64,000 bases of DNA, taken from Corallium rubrum. Its lineage: Eukaryota > Cnidaria > Anthozoa > Scleralcyonacea > Coralliidae. The DNA lies in NCBI GenBank assembly GCA_964035015.1, contig OZ036007.1, positions 1,919,291-1,983,290 on the forward strand, written 5' to 3'. The translations under genes were made by a program, and so were the position numbers. Below the pieces are notes generated by a model. That model had not been told where the DNA came from, did no database searches, and saw only the letters and a list, made by a program, of their open reading frames with translations. Shown here piece after piece: positions 1-9,935 of the stretch (positions within the stretch are counted from its first letter, which is position 1; every line of letters begins with the position of its first letter).

Positions 1-391
1 GGACGTTCAATAATATCAAAATAAAGTAATTTTGAATTCCTGTCCAGCGCCAAAACTTCGCACTTCAAATTTCGTCTAGGCTTCGTGGTTCTCGCAAAAT
101 CTCGTGACTAGCCCCAGAACACTCTCTTTGTGCTATCCTTCGAGGAAATAATTGGTTGAATTAATGCTTAATACACTCTTGATAATGCTTACCGACTTTT
201 GAGCAGTGCTACCACCAACTGTCAAAATGTTGCTCAATTTCGGAGTCACGAATTCATAGTGCTGCAAGCTGTCAACGAGTTCTTGATCTTTTCCAACGAA
301 ATTTCTTTCCTTCGCTCGAACGAAATTTATACCTAGGACAAAAAGATTGTAATAGAGTAGACCAGTAAGTTATAGTGTAGTTGGATTTGCT

Positions 392-592
392 TTAACTCTT
401 TCCATTCCGAATCGGTCTTTAGTATTTTATTTTGGCATAAACGCAGACGATTTTATTCACCTCTGGGAAAGCCCTCGGACAGGAATGAGTTATAAAATAT
501 CTCCCTAACTCTTTCCTGTCCGAATCAGTCTTTAGTATTTTATTCTGGCTAACGCCAGACGATTTTATTCACCGATGGGAAAGCCCTCGGAA
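392..592. repeat. Two copies of a dispersed ~85-bp repeat
   Basis: Two diverged direct copies (about 392-479 and 506-592) share the order TAACTCTTTCC, a GTCTTTAGTATTTTATT block, an ACGCCAGACGATTTTATTC block and a GGGAAAGCCCTCGG block. The second copy holds GGCTAACGCCAG, a small hairpin. The same family recurs at about 6117-6200 and, as GTCTGGCGTTAGCCAGAGTA on the opposite strand, at 54640-54912. It is non-coding. I see no gene in 1-1100. Confidence 0.6.
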
Positions 593-1500
593 CCATGTCA
601 AATGTAATTACATGCAATATGTCTATATCCCGTCGTTGAATTTGATGTTGTTCAACGAAGAGCTATAGATAAACACATAAAACTCACTTACATGTGCACT
701 GAAACAGCAACCAAAACAAAGCCATTATTCTCATCATCTTCTTCGTTTGCGTGGAACACAAGAGCAGATTCAACCGCTACTAAATACATGAAAACAATGA
801 AGTTATCCCACCGGTGCGACTTTATAAGAGTGTAGAGGAAGCGGAACTTGAGAAAACCAAAAAAGAGACAAAGCTCCTCCCCGTTGAACTATTGACCTTT
901 TCGACAGCATTCAGCTTAATAAAAAGAAAACGTACCAGACTATATTTATTCCTTAGGAAGTCGTGCTTCCGTGTGGGAAGCTAAGACTATGAGAAAACCA
1001 GCGCTGAACAACATGGTTGTATTTAGGCGGCCATTTTCGGCACCATTCTGTAAGGATTGTTAAAACGTAATTAGGAATTAGGATAGCTGCTCTTCACTCT
1101 TCAGAGACGAAACTATATTAAGTGTAATCCATCAGATAATCATTAATGATAATTAATATGACATATGGTTTGATATGATACACTACTTCAACCCGAGCGG
1201 CCAATGCGGCAAGGCAATGCCGAGCGGCGATCTTCGTAACGAGATTGATTCCCGGGGCCCCCTGGTACCTTCGCCAGTTTCTCGGCAGGATTATCTCACA
1301 AAATAATGCACAGGTTTTCATGAAAATTTCGTGGAAAGAATGATCATAGCCCAAGGACCCACTCATTCAATTTTGGTTGAATTTGGTTGACATTTTGATG
1401 AGAAATTAATAAAAATTTGAATCACGGGATTCTCCGTCCAATTTTATACAAAATTTTTGCATAATTTTGATGCGAGTGCAATCAACCATTTATTCATTCA

Positions 1501-1932
1501 CAGGCACGTAGCCAGGATTTCGAAAGGGGGGGAGCCGAAATCAAAAAAGATCTTAGGGGGGTCCGGGGGCATGCCCCCCCGGGAAATTTTGAAATCGAGA
1601 GTCGCTGAAATGTCATTTCCTGGCTTTTGGAGGAAGATTTTACAGACTCTAAAGGTAAAAAAAACGTCATATAAAATACTCAAAACAGGCAAACGTCACA
1701 TAGATACTCAAAATGCATACACTCAGTAGATTGAATACACTGTTTACAGTTTATTTCTTGTCACAATTGATATTGCACCAGTTTTGTAGTTACATGTCTG
1801 TTAGCCTGCGAGCAGGCTCTCTCAACACAGCAACAGGAGGGCCTGCCCGCAGGCTACATGTCTGTCGTTTTATATCAAAAGGGGGGGGGAGCCACGGCTC
1901 CCACGGCTCCCCCCCCCCTGGCTACGTCCCTG
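1501..1932. mobile_element. hAT-like non-autonomous element (MITE) with 8-bp target duplication
   Basis: The left end reads CAGGCACGTAGCCAGG and the right end, on the opposite strand, CAGGGACGTAGCCAGG: a 16-bp terminal inverted repeat with one mismatch and the CAGG start usual for hAT elements. The flanks are TTCATTCA (1493-1500) and TTCACTCA (1933-1940), an 8-bp target duplication with one difference, which is the hAT length. The inside has G- and C-runs and short open frames on both strands but no transposase. A smaller insertion lies inside it at 1802-1856. Confidence 0.65.
1802..1856. mobile_element. 55-bp hairpin element with perfect 9-bp target duplication, copy 1
   Basis: It begins TAGCCTGCGAGCAGGC and ends GCCTGCCCGCAGGCTA, so the ends are inverted repeats of each other. 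The 9 bases on both sides are identical (CATGTCTGT at 1793-1801 and 1857-1865). A 9-bp duplication is typical of Mutator-like elements, but other superfamilies can give it. It is far too short to encode anything. It is nested in the hAT-like element, so it is the younger insertion. Confidence 0.65.
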
Positions 1933-2461
1933 TTCACTCATACATGTTTATCAGCCCTGTTTACAAGAAGCGGTTGAGTGTGCAAGTCATATCGCGCATG
2001 TTGTTTACATGACTAAGAAGATTGAAAGTTTTCGATCTGATCGAAATGGATGGCTGAAGTCAATCCACGCAGTGGAGTGGATTGACTTGAGATTCAAGCT
2101 TGAATCGGGTTGAATGTCTCCAATCTGATTCATCTAAAAACGATTTGACTTGAAAATGATTTGATACGCATGAGTGAAGTCGTGCTAGCTAAATGGCAGA
2201 CATTTTCAATAATAGACCTTTCCCGTTTGGCTTATTTACTTGCATGTAGTTTATTCATTTAATTCTTCATTTTCTGTCATTATTAGTGTATGTAGTTCCA
2301 AATAAAGTTATTTAAAAAAAACGGGGAAAAATCGGACATTGCGGAAGCACAGAAAATTGTGTTCCAAAACCGAAAACAATGTTCAAGCAGATCGGATCAC
2401 TCACCCAAAACATGGCCCTGTTCAATCTCGTTCCCAGAGCCAAATATGGCCTTGTTTAGAC

Positions 2462-2521
2462 TAACCTGCGATCAGGCGTTATTTTGCGGGTTTCTCCGGG
2501 GGCGGGCCTGATCACAGGTTA
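2462..2521. mobile_element. 60-bp hairpin element with perfect 9-bp target duplication, copy 2
   Basis: It begins TAACCTGCGATCAGGC and ends GCCTGATCACAGGTTA, clearly the same family as 1802-1856. The flanks TGTTTAGAC (2453-2461 and 2522-2530) match exactly over 9 bases. Two independent copies with precise ends and same-length duplications make a mobile origin convincing. Confidence 0.65.
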
Positions 2522-2884
2522 TGTTTAGACGGACATTTGCCATGCGGCTTTGCGCACGCGCACTTTCTAATTTTGCTCGGTGTCATTTTGCATTGCGTAA
2601 TCTAATATGAGAGGATTTTATAAAACTGTAGAAAATGATGTGCGTTTAAAACCTGAGAAAGTAGCGCACAAGCATGTAGGAAAGGCAGAGAAGACAAAAT
2701 TTCATCCTATTGAGGCTAGTATGGGCCATATTGCCTATGTCAGTGTTTGTTGTTGAGATATATCTTTAAAAGAACGAAGCAATTTAGGCATGCAAATACA
2801 AAGCTCCAGCTACTGTAATATTTGCTTATTAACAAGTCAAATGAACACATCATTATACATGCAAACTTCTTGATAATGGTGAAC

Positions 2885-3283
2885 CTACTTGTTTATTGAA
2901 ACATCAAAAAAAGGATTCCCACTCCCAGACGATTGTTGATGGTTATATTCTTGTTTCTTGTCCTCTTTATACCCATTCTCACTGGCCGCATCAACGACAG
3001 AGAGTACATACACCTGACCATAACAAACCCAGCAAGCATCCAATGCCATACAAGTGCCGAAGTCGTAGTCATTGCGCATCAAGTTATACTGATTTTTCAA
3101 ACACTTGGCTCCCTGGCATTGGCAAGAATTGCGCCAAAATTCACCAATGATCACAAGAACCCAGGCTTTCACAATCTGTGCGTAGATGTCAACATTGCGC
3201 ATGGAAAAATGGTGTTTAGGCGCTCTAATGACGGTTTGCGGGCGTCCCACCTGCGACTTCATTCCCTCGAGTTTTTTAAACAT
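2885..3283 (-). CDS. Unrecognised 132-aa open frame (doubtful)
   Basis: The frame starts at an ATG (3283-3281) and encodes 132 residues with a cysteine-bearing middle (C-x-C-x4-C, then C-x6-C-x2-C). I recognise no family. A 118-codon frame is open on the opposite strand over the same DNA, so openness is weak evidence, and no splice context supports either. It could be an exon, a decayed element or chance. No other gene is visible between 2.5 and 3.9 kb. Confidence 0.15.
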   Translation of the reverse strand: MFKKLEGMKSQVGRPQTVIRAPKHHFSMRNVDIYAQIVKAWVLVIIGEFWRNSCQCQGAKCLKNQYNLMRNDYDFGTCMALDACWVCYGQVYVLSVVDAASENGYKEDKKQEYNHQQSSGSGNPFFDVSINK

Positions 3284-3900
3284 TTATAAAAAATAACGCC
3301 ACGCAAGTGAAAGCGCGATCTCAGGAGTATAAATCTGTGCGTACATCTTGAGAATGCTACATATATAAACATATATAACGATAAATCAGGATTTTAAGGG
3401 GAAAAAAGCCATGTTCTTATTGTGCGTTTGTGTAAGGTAAGCCACGTTCACATGACACCTGATACTTGCTGACCATGGCCAAATGATACAGCATGTTTTG
3501 CCATAGTCCTGTGCCCGGATGTTTTTCGATCTGATTGGACTGTCAATCCACTTCATGTAAACAGCCTGGTTAGCGGGATGACTTTTTTCTTTTTTTAAAC
3601 ATTTCTAATAACCCACTGATAAGCGGGAAGGAAATACGTGCGGAAAAGACAACGCCCTCAAAAACCCTCTTCAATGGATTAAATTGGATACCTCGCATTG
3701 AGGAGTCATTCATTAGAAGAAGTGCCATCATTTATAAGCGTGTAAAGGTCTCGCATATAATTGCACTGCCTACATTGATTCCATACTGATGAGGAACTCT
3801 GACATTCATAGCCGAGAGACACGTTTTCCGAAGTTTAATCTACTTTCAGCCGCCGATACAACCGCATTACAGAAGTGGAAGCCACGTTTGTAGTAAACAA

Positions 3901-4117
3901 CTTGTGAAATGAATGAATAGTAAAAATCCCTTTGGGATATTGAGATGCTAATTAGTTACAAGCACTAGTGGTTGTATCAGAAAAGTATACATCCGCTGGT
4001 GGTTGTAACTAATTAGCATCATTGGTTTTAGTTTGTATGGGGTTTACAGGGGTATACATGTGACGTAATTTCTGAAATTGGATTGGCTGCAAAACTCATG
4101 AATTAGTAATGAATTTC

Positions 4118-4120
<3 letters not shown>
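3901..4120. mobile_element. Hairpin MITE, copy 1 of 3
   Basis: A ~220-bp unit runs from CTTGTGAAATGAATGAA to GAATTTCACA, whose ends are imperfect inverted repeats. In the middle, GCTAATTAGTTACAAGC and a later inverted copy ending GTAACTAATTAGC form a ~30-bp-arm hairpin. Copies 2 and 3 are at 18471-18696 and 18763-18989. All three run into TA microsatellite DNA on the right, which fits insertion at TA (inference). Confidence 0.6.
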
Positions 4121-4167
<47 letters not shown>

Positions 4168-4258
4168 TGACTATAATATATATATACTGACTATAATATA
4201 TATATATATATATATATTATAGTCAGTATATATATATATATATTATAGTCAGTATATA

Positions 4259-4300
<42 letters not shown>
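4121..4300. repeat. TA microsatellite with embedded palindrome
   Basis: A long TA run contains two copies of CTGACTATAATATA and then two inverted copies (TATTATAGTCAG), so the tract folds on itself. It directly follows MITE copy 1. A second TA run lies at 4478-4520. The open frame covering that run is low-complexity and not a gene. Confidence 0.75.
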
Positions 4301-4305
<5 letters not shown>

Positions 4306-4473
4306 CACGATTGAGTCGGTTTTCTTTGATGTACCGAGGTGTATATACAGGTTATATCCCGTGCATAAATAATTGGATAAAACTTGTCGACAAAACTCGA
4401 AAAATCTTGATCGAAACTCTTCGAAATTGACGAAACCTTGTTCGAAAACCTCCTCGTTCTCGGTATATAACCT

Positions 4474-4523
<50 letters not shown>

Positions 4524-4582
4524 CGAAGTAAGATATGGAAGAGCTGCAAACGTCAATCTTTTTAATTTAAAAAGTTCTTTAA

Positions 4583-5375
4583 AGTGTCACTATGATGAGA
4601 AAATCGTCAGTATTTTTTTTTTATCTTATCATAAAGTACATTTAAAATGAGGGTGAACGGCGTTTGTGGTTTGTCAATATCTCATCTCGTTCAGGAGATA
4701 TTCACGTTTTGGCAATATGCAAATTTATGGCTGATGACGTCATTTTCTCCAAACGAGCGAAATGAAAATCGTAAAATAAGGAATATCTCTGGAAATAACC
4801 AATAGAATGTGCTTAAACTTTGTATGCTTATAGTATCTAATAAAATACACTTCTCTGTGGAACTTTTGTGATTGCCATGGTAAGCGCATGCTCTCAGGTT
4901 ACTCTAAACCTTAAAAAGGGAATTATCATTTTTGCTTCATTGTTTAAAAATAGAAAGATTTAAACGTTTGAATTACAATGCCTGCATAAGCCCTAATCGT
5001 CACATTTATTCGCTGGAGTAAACGCTACTTGATTGCCGATAAATAAGAAAATTTAATTTTATCATTGGAGGGGTCCAGGAACCAGCAGTTTCCACGAAAG
5101 CAACTAAAGTTCCACAGTGAAACGTATTTTATTTAATACTATAAGCATGCAAAATTTGAGCACTTTCTATTGTTTATTTCTAATTTTACGATTTTCATTT
5201 CGCTCGTTTGGAGAAAATGACGTCATCAGCCATATAATTTGCATATTTCAAAAACGTGAATATCTCTTGAACGAGATGAGTTATTTACAAACCACAAACG
5301 CCGTTCCTCCTCATTTTAAATGTACTTTATGATTAGATCAAAAAAAGACTGACGATTTTTCATTTTAGTGACACT
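4583..5375. mobile_element. 793-bp inverted-repeat element flanked by TTAA
   Basis: The ends AGTGTCACTA and TAGTGACACT are inverted repeats, and the similarity continues inward for more than 200 bases on each side (both arms carry the CTCGTTTGGAGAAAATGACG region in opposite orientation). TTAA sits immediately outside both ends (4579-4582 and 5376-5379). TTAA duplications are made by piggyBac and Kolobok transposases, so this is a non-autonomous or fold-back member of such a group (inference). No transposase frame lies inside. Confidence 0.65.
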
Positions 5376-5599
5376 TTAAATAAGAGAGTCTCTTCCGAAC
5401 TTATTTTTCGCTGCATATGCCCTTGAAAACTCGTTGCGTTTTATAGTAAAGTTCGGTTGTTTTTGCTGCATGTAATATTTTTCACCCCATCCTTACTTCT
5501 GTGCAGATTTCTAGTATATATATTTTTATCTAGCTATATATAAAATTGTTATTGTAAGAATGTAACTAGGTTTCGTGCGAGTTTTTGACAATTTCTCGT

Positions 5600-5912
5600 C
5601 AAGGTGAAGTAATACCAGCAACAAATTCCTGTAACATTGTTGCGTTGCAAGTTGAAAAGCGTTGTTGCACGTATTACCACTCACCTCAAACATTGTTACG
5701 CAACAAAATTTCGTTCAGTTACAAGTTGAAACAGCGTGTTGTAGCAAGTGGAACTGGAGTCTACCTTTTTCACTCAATTTTTTTCAATTTGCAACAAAAT
5801 CCTTGTTGCGTTACAATTTTTAAAGTGGCCAGGTGGGTGGTAATACGCGCAACAACGCTTTTGCGTTGAAAGTTGACGAAAAATTGTTGCCCGTATTATC
5901 TCACCTTCAGGA
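5600..5912. mobile_element. MITE-like inverted-repeat element
   Basis: The left end AGGTGAAGTAATACC...GCAACAA is matched in inverted form by TTGTTGCCCGTATTATCTCACCT at the right, an imperfect ~25-bp terminal repeat. Several internal copies of GCAACAA/TTGTTGC are present. I could not find a convincing target duplication. The 94-codon frame across it is repeat-derived. Confidence 0.45.
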
Positions 5913-6116
5913 TTGCTAAACAGCTTGACATAGCCTCTATATATAATAGTGACATAACCAGATAACCCTCAATCCCTGTGGACTGATATCTCAACAGTGT
6001 TAGCTAGAGCGGCGAACCGGAAGCCTGAAGGTATACGAGTAAAAATCCAGCTAAAATCAACAAAATATTTCCCGCTTATTTCAGCAGTGTAACAAAACCA
6101 TCAGATATTTCTCTTA

Positions 6117-6200
6117 CCTCTTTCCTGTCCGAATTGGTCTTTGGTATTTTATTCTGGCTGACGCCAGAGGATTTTATTCACCTCTGGGGAAGTCCTCCTT
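6117..6200 (+). repeat. Dispersed repeat, further copy
   Basis: It matches the pair at 392-592: CTCTTTCCTGTCCGAATTGG, then GGCTGACGCCAGAGGATTTT and TCACCTCTGGGGAAG. The rest of 5913-7594 holds no gene I can support. It has small direct repeats near 6310-6360 and AT-rich spacer. Confidence 0.5.
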
Positions 6201-7594
6201 TTTAAGTAATCCTATTTTTAGATTCACACCACCCCGGGACGCCAGAATTCAAATGACCCGATTAATTTTCCCCCCTTTTTCATTTCCAAACACATTTCAA
6301 AATTGAATGGTGTGATCCCCTTCAAAACCATGGCAACGCTCCCCCTTCAAAACCATGGCTTCTTGAAGCTAACGATGTGGAATATTGATAGTAATGCCTA
6401 GTGGCTATATATACTACGTTTTCTTGATAATAAACAGATTTGAAAACTAGACCATCATGTTTCAATTATTGACCGCTGCGCAGATCCCAAGGCCAAACCT
6501 GAACGTTGCGTGGGAGTAGATTTGGGGGGAACTTTATTAGATAAATTCAATGCCCTGTCGTTGTATAGCTTTTCATCAATTGAAAGCGAGATTCCTTGTC
6601 TCCGAGTACAGAGACTATGCATTTTTGCCATGCTACGTGATATTCTAATTGCTATTTCTATTTTTAATTCCGCGCAACTGTTATTAAAGCACAATTATAA
6701 ACAGCCACGGTTGTTCACATGGGACTGGATAATATGCATGGGCTCTGCAAAGAATGTGAAGTCATAGTGGTCAATATGTTACAGCTGCAAGTGGTGTGAA
6801 CCATTCCCTAATAAGACTGAAACATTACCTCGTGTTAATAAAAGTAGACCATATAGTTTTCCAATCAATGTCGAATCCATATTCTTCGAACAATGAACAC
6901 ATTGTTCACGGTTGGAAGGATGCTTCATATCCGCAATGACTATACATGAGAGTCTGAGAATATGCAGTTTTGAACATCGCTATGGAGTAACAATATTGTT
7001 CACTAATTATAGCTCACTAATCACTTAATTATCAGCAGTGTGAGTAACTATATAAACCAAAGAAAAGAATTTAATATTTCTTTAGACATTACTAGATCAA
7101 TGAATCTGAATCTCAGTCACACATTGATCAAATAGTTTATGTAAATTCTATAATATGCATATACGGTACGGTATCGATCTGTTCTGTATATGCTTCAAAT
7201 TGCCTTTATATCAATATAACCTATTAGAAAAAACTGAGTATACGTTTTATTTGCAAAAGCTTAGTTGAGTTCTTTTACAAATGCATCATCAGTTGAGATA
7301 ATGTAGATAATGCGCGATAGCTTGGTCGAATGTAACTGCTTATAACCTCATTCGACGTGCTTCCATTAATTTCTTAAACCATTTAAACAAAATTCTAGAC
7401 CTGAGTAATTGAACTGAAAGACACTGTCCATTCATTATAATGCAGACATGCAGTAACGATTGAATGTAGACATGGAACATAACGTGCAGTGAAACAGGTA
7501 TATTTTAAAATGACTACTATACGACCGTTAATCTAATAGTATTTGTTATGACGAAGGTCTTCGAGGACATATATATATATACATGTATATATGC

Positions 7595-8788
7595 TCAGAG
7601 CAATTGTCCTCGTTTGCGACGCTCAGTTGAAGAATCATGAGAGTAATTCGTACAATGTCTCTTCAACTTGGTTCTCCTATTTTGAAACCATATTTTGATT
7701 TGTTTCTCAGGTATTTCAAGCTCTTCACTAAGACGCCATCTTTTCATTCCAATAATATAAGGATCGCGGTCAAACTCCTCCTGCAGTCTTTTCAACTGAA
7801 ACGAAGTAAACGCTGTCCTGTGCCGCTTTGGCAGACAATATTCGTCTGATTCCAAACACTGCACATCTATAAACACAGAATGGAAACAAACTTAGTAGCC
7901 TACAAGCCAAGTAACTACTGTAACTACATGCTTGAGAAAACAAAGACTCTCTCAATCGACAGTATGGTATGTACTGTGTATATTAAAAGCTATATAAGGC
8001 ATCAGATGTGCTAAACCTTTAACCGTTTGTACTATGTAGGCTGTTAAGTAATTACGACGTTAATACAAAGCATCAATTGTTTTCCTTATCATATATAGAA
8101 AATTGTGTACAATAACAAGTTAAGTAACCATGTATTTCCCGTAAACAAAAGAAATTCTGCGTGTTTGAAATCAGGCAGTGTGAATACTTGGATTATAACT
8201 CAGTATTGTCGGCTAACTCTGTAGTCTTAAGCATGAACTAACAACGTACATGAAGAAACGAGAACACATTAAAAAGCATTAAAAATGTTTTTGAATATTT
8301 TGTTGATATAGGATTGTACAAGAGTCGTATCCCATTTCAACACCACAGAAGCGTCCATGGCCAAAAAACGTATGCATGCAACAAATTGGTGTATGTTTGG
8401 AACTCAGAATGCTAGACTCTTATAATTCATTGACTCTCAAATACAAACAAACAACTAAGAACATACGCAGAGCCAAATATTCACGAACAGTATTACAAGA
8501 ACGAGGCGTTTCTACGAAAGCGTACATTTTACAACTCATGACTCAATGCCCACCTGAAGTATCGTCTTTCTGCTCCTCGTCTTCACTCCCATAATCGAGT
8601 TCAGCTGCTGAAATTTTCACACAGTTTTGGAGTTGGTTGTTCTCCTTGAAAAACAAGTTAGGGGATGGTTCTTCGTCTTCTCTTGACCCTTCCTTGTTTA
8701 AAAGTCCGTGGAAGTATATCACTGTTGGTCTACTAGCGTTTCCTCGTCTTATATAGTCTATCTCCTCCCCCGTCGTCGGTGATTGCAT
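7595..8788 (-). CDS. ANTP-class homeobox protein, two exons (Not/Emx/Vax-like)
   Basis: Predicted sequence-specific nuclear transcription factor. Exon 1 is 8788-8554 (ATG at 8788-8786, in-frame TAA upstream at 8893) and exon 2 is 7866-7595. The 687-bp intron has GT at 8553-8552 and AG at 7868-7867. Splicing splits one codon and keeps the frame, giving 168 residues. The homeodomain is residues 91-150: RTAF at positions 5-8, L16, F20, and helix 3 QIKIWFQNRRTK with W48, F49, Q50, N51 and R53, so all core and DNA-contact residues are present. The YIIG at positions 25-28 recalls Not, Emx and Vax homeodomains, but the assignment is not secure. The N-terminal 78 residues end in an acidic stretch (GSEDEEQKDD). 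I see no clear promoter. Confidence 0.85.
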
Positions 8789-9642
8789 GTTTATGCACAG
8801 CGTTCGTGCAAAGAAGGATGTTGTCAGGAGTTTTTCCACTGGGATGAAGAATTCTCCGTAGCACAAACGCTCGTACGTTAACAACGTCACTTAGTCTTTG
8901 AGTTTGCGACCGCCTTGGCTCCTTGCCCTGTCCATGAACTCGACCAATTATTAGCAGCAGTCTTTAAATACTGCTTATGGAATGTAATCAATCAGGCTTC
9001 GTGGAGTTGGAGATTACGAGCACCGGTTCCGGTCACGGCATAGTTCAACTTCATCGCTTCACCCAAGAACGGGGAACATCATGTGCGCAACTGAAATAAT
9101 AGTTTAAAATTAAAGCTGGTGAAGGTTGGAGAGCTCTAATAAAGTTGCCAAGTTCTTGCATGCTGTTAGCACTGATCTCCAATATTTGTCAGTCATCGGT
9201 CTGATCGACATCAATGTAACGATATCTGCGTATGGGTGGGTGTCGCATATAGTGGACGAAATCAGATTGGAATGTTGTTTACCATTCTTACGACGTTTCT
9301 GCCTGATGGCAAAATCAGTCTACAGTATTAAATCAAGTTCCTCGCTTAAGGGGCATTTTCATACATGGTGCATGATAGTTCTGTGCCGTAATATTCAGCT
9401 CGATATCATTTTTTTTCAGTCCATATTCACTACATAATATTTCATATTGTCGTTTACACCAGACGACAGTTTCTACTCAAATTAAGAGAAACCTCTTAAA
9501 CATTTTCTTTGCGGAGAATTTAACGTAATTGAATTTGAGATAATATTTGTGTAACAACTGTGAGATATTTTATTGATTATATCACTTGGAAGGTTATTAG
9601 AAATTGGAGTAGAAAATGAATTTCGGCTATCAATGCATGAGA

Positions 9643-9935
9643 GTGTTTTTCATCAGAGCAAAGCGTGGTCTTAAGTGCCGTGCGATTCTATGCAGTTCCC
9701 AAATCACTATTTTATTAAAACAAAACTGAAATATAAGTCGTGTTTTTCATCAGAGCAAAGCGTGGTCTTAAGTGCCGTGCGATTCTATGCAGTTCCCAAA
9801 TCACTATTTTATTAAAACGAAACTGAAATATAAGTCGTGTTTTTCATCAGAGAGCAAAGCGTGGTCTTAAGTGCCGTACGATTCTATTCATGCAATCTAA
9901 TAATTTAATTTACAATCACTATTTTATTAAAAAAA
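9643..9935 (+). repeat. 97-bp tandem repeat, three copies
   Basis: Copies begin at 9643, 9740 and 9837 with GTGTTTTTCATCAGAG and run through AAAGCGTGGTCTTAAGTGCC. The first two are almost identical, the third diverges after about 50 bases. No gene is visible. From 9936 to about 12690 I see only AT-rich spacer with unsupported short open frames and a diverged duplication around 12300-12500. Confidence 0.75.

Noticed and set aside
1195-1290. GC-rich stretch considered as a tRNA-derived SINE
   Set aside because: I could not build a cloverleaf or find A and B boxes with proper spacing.
6455-6767. 79- and 85-codon frames on opposite strands
   Set aside because: They overlap on both strands, and no family, splice context or composition supports either.
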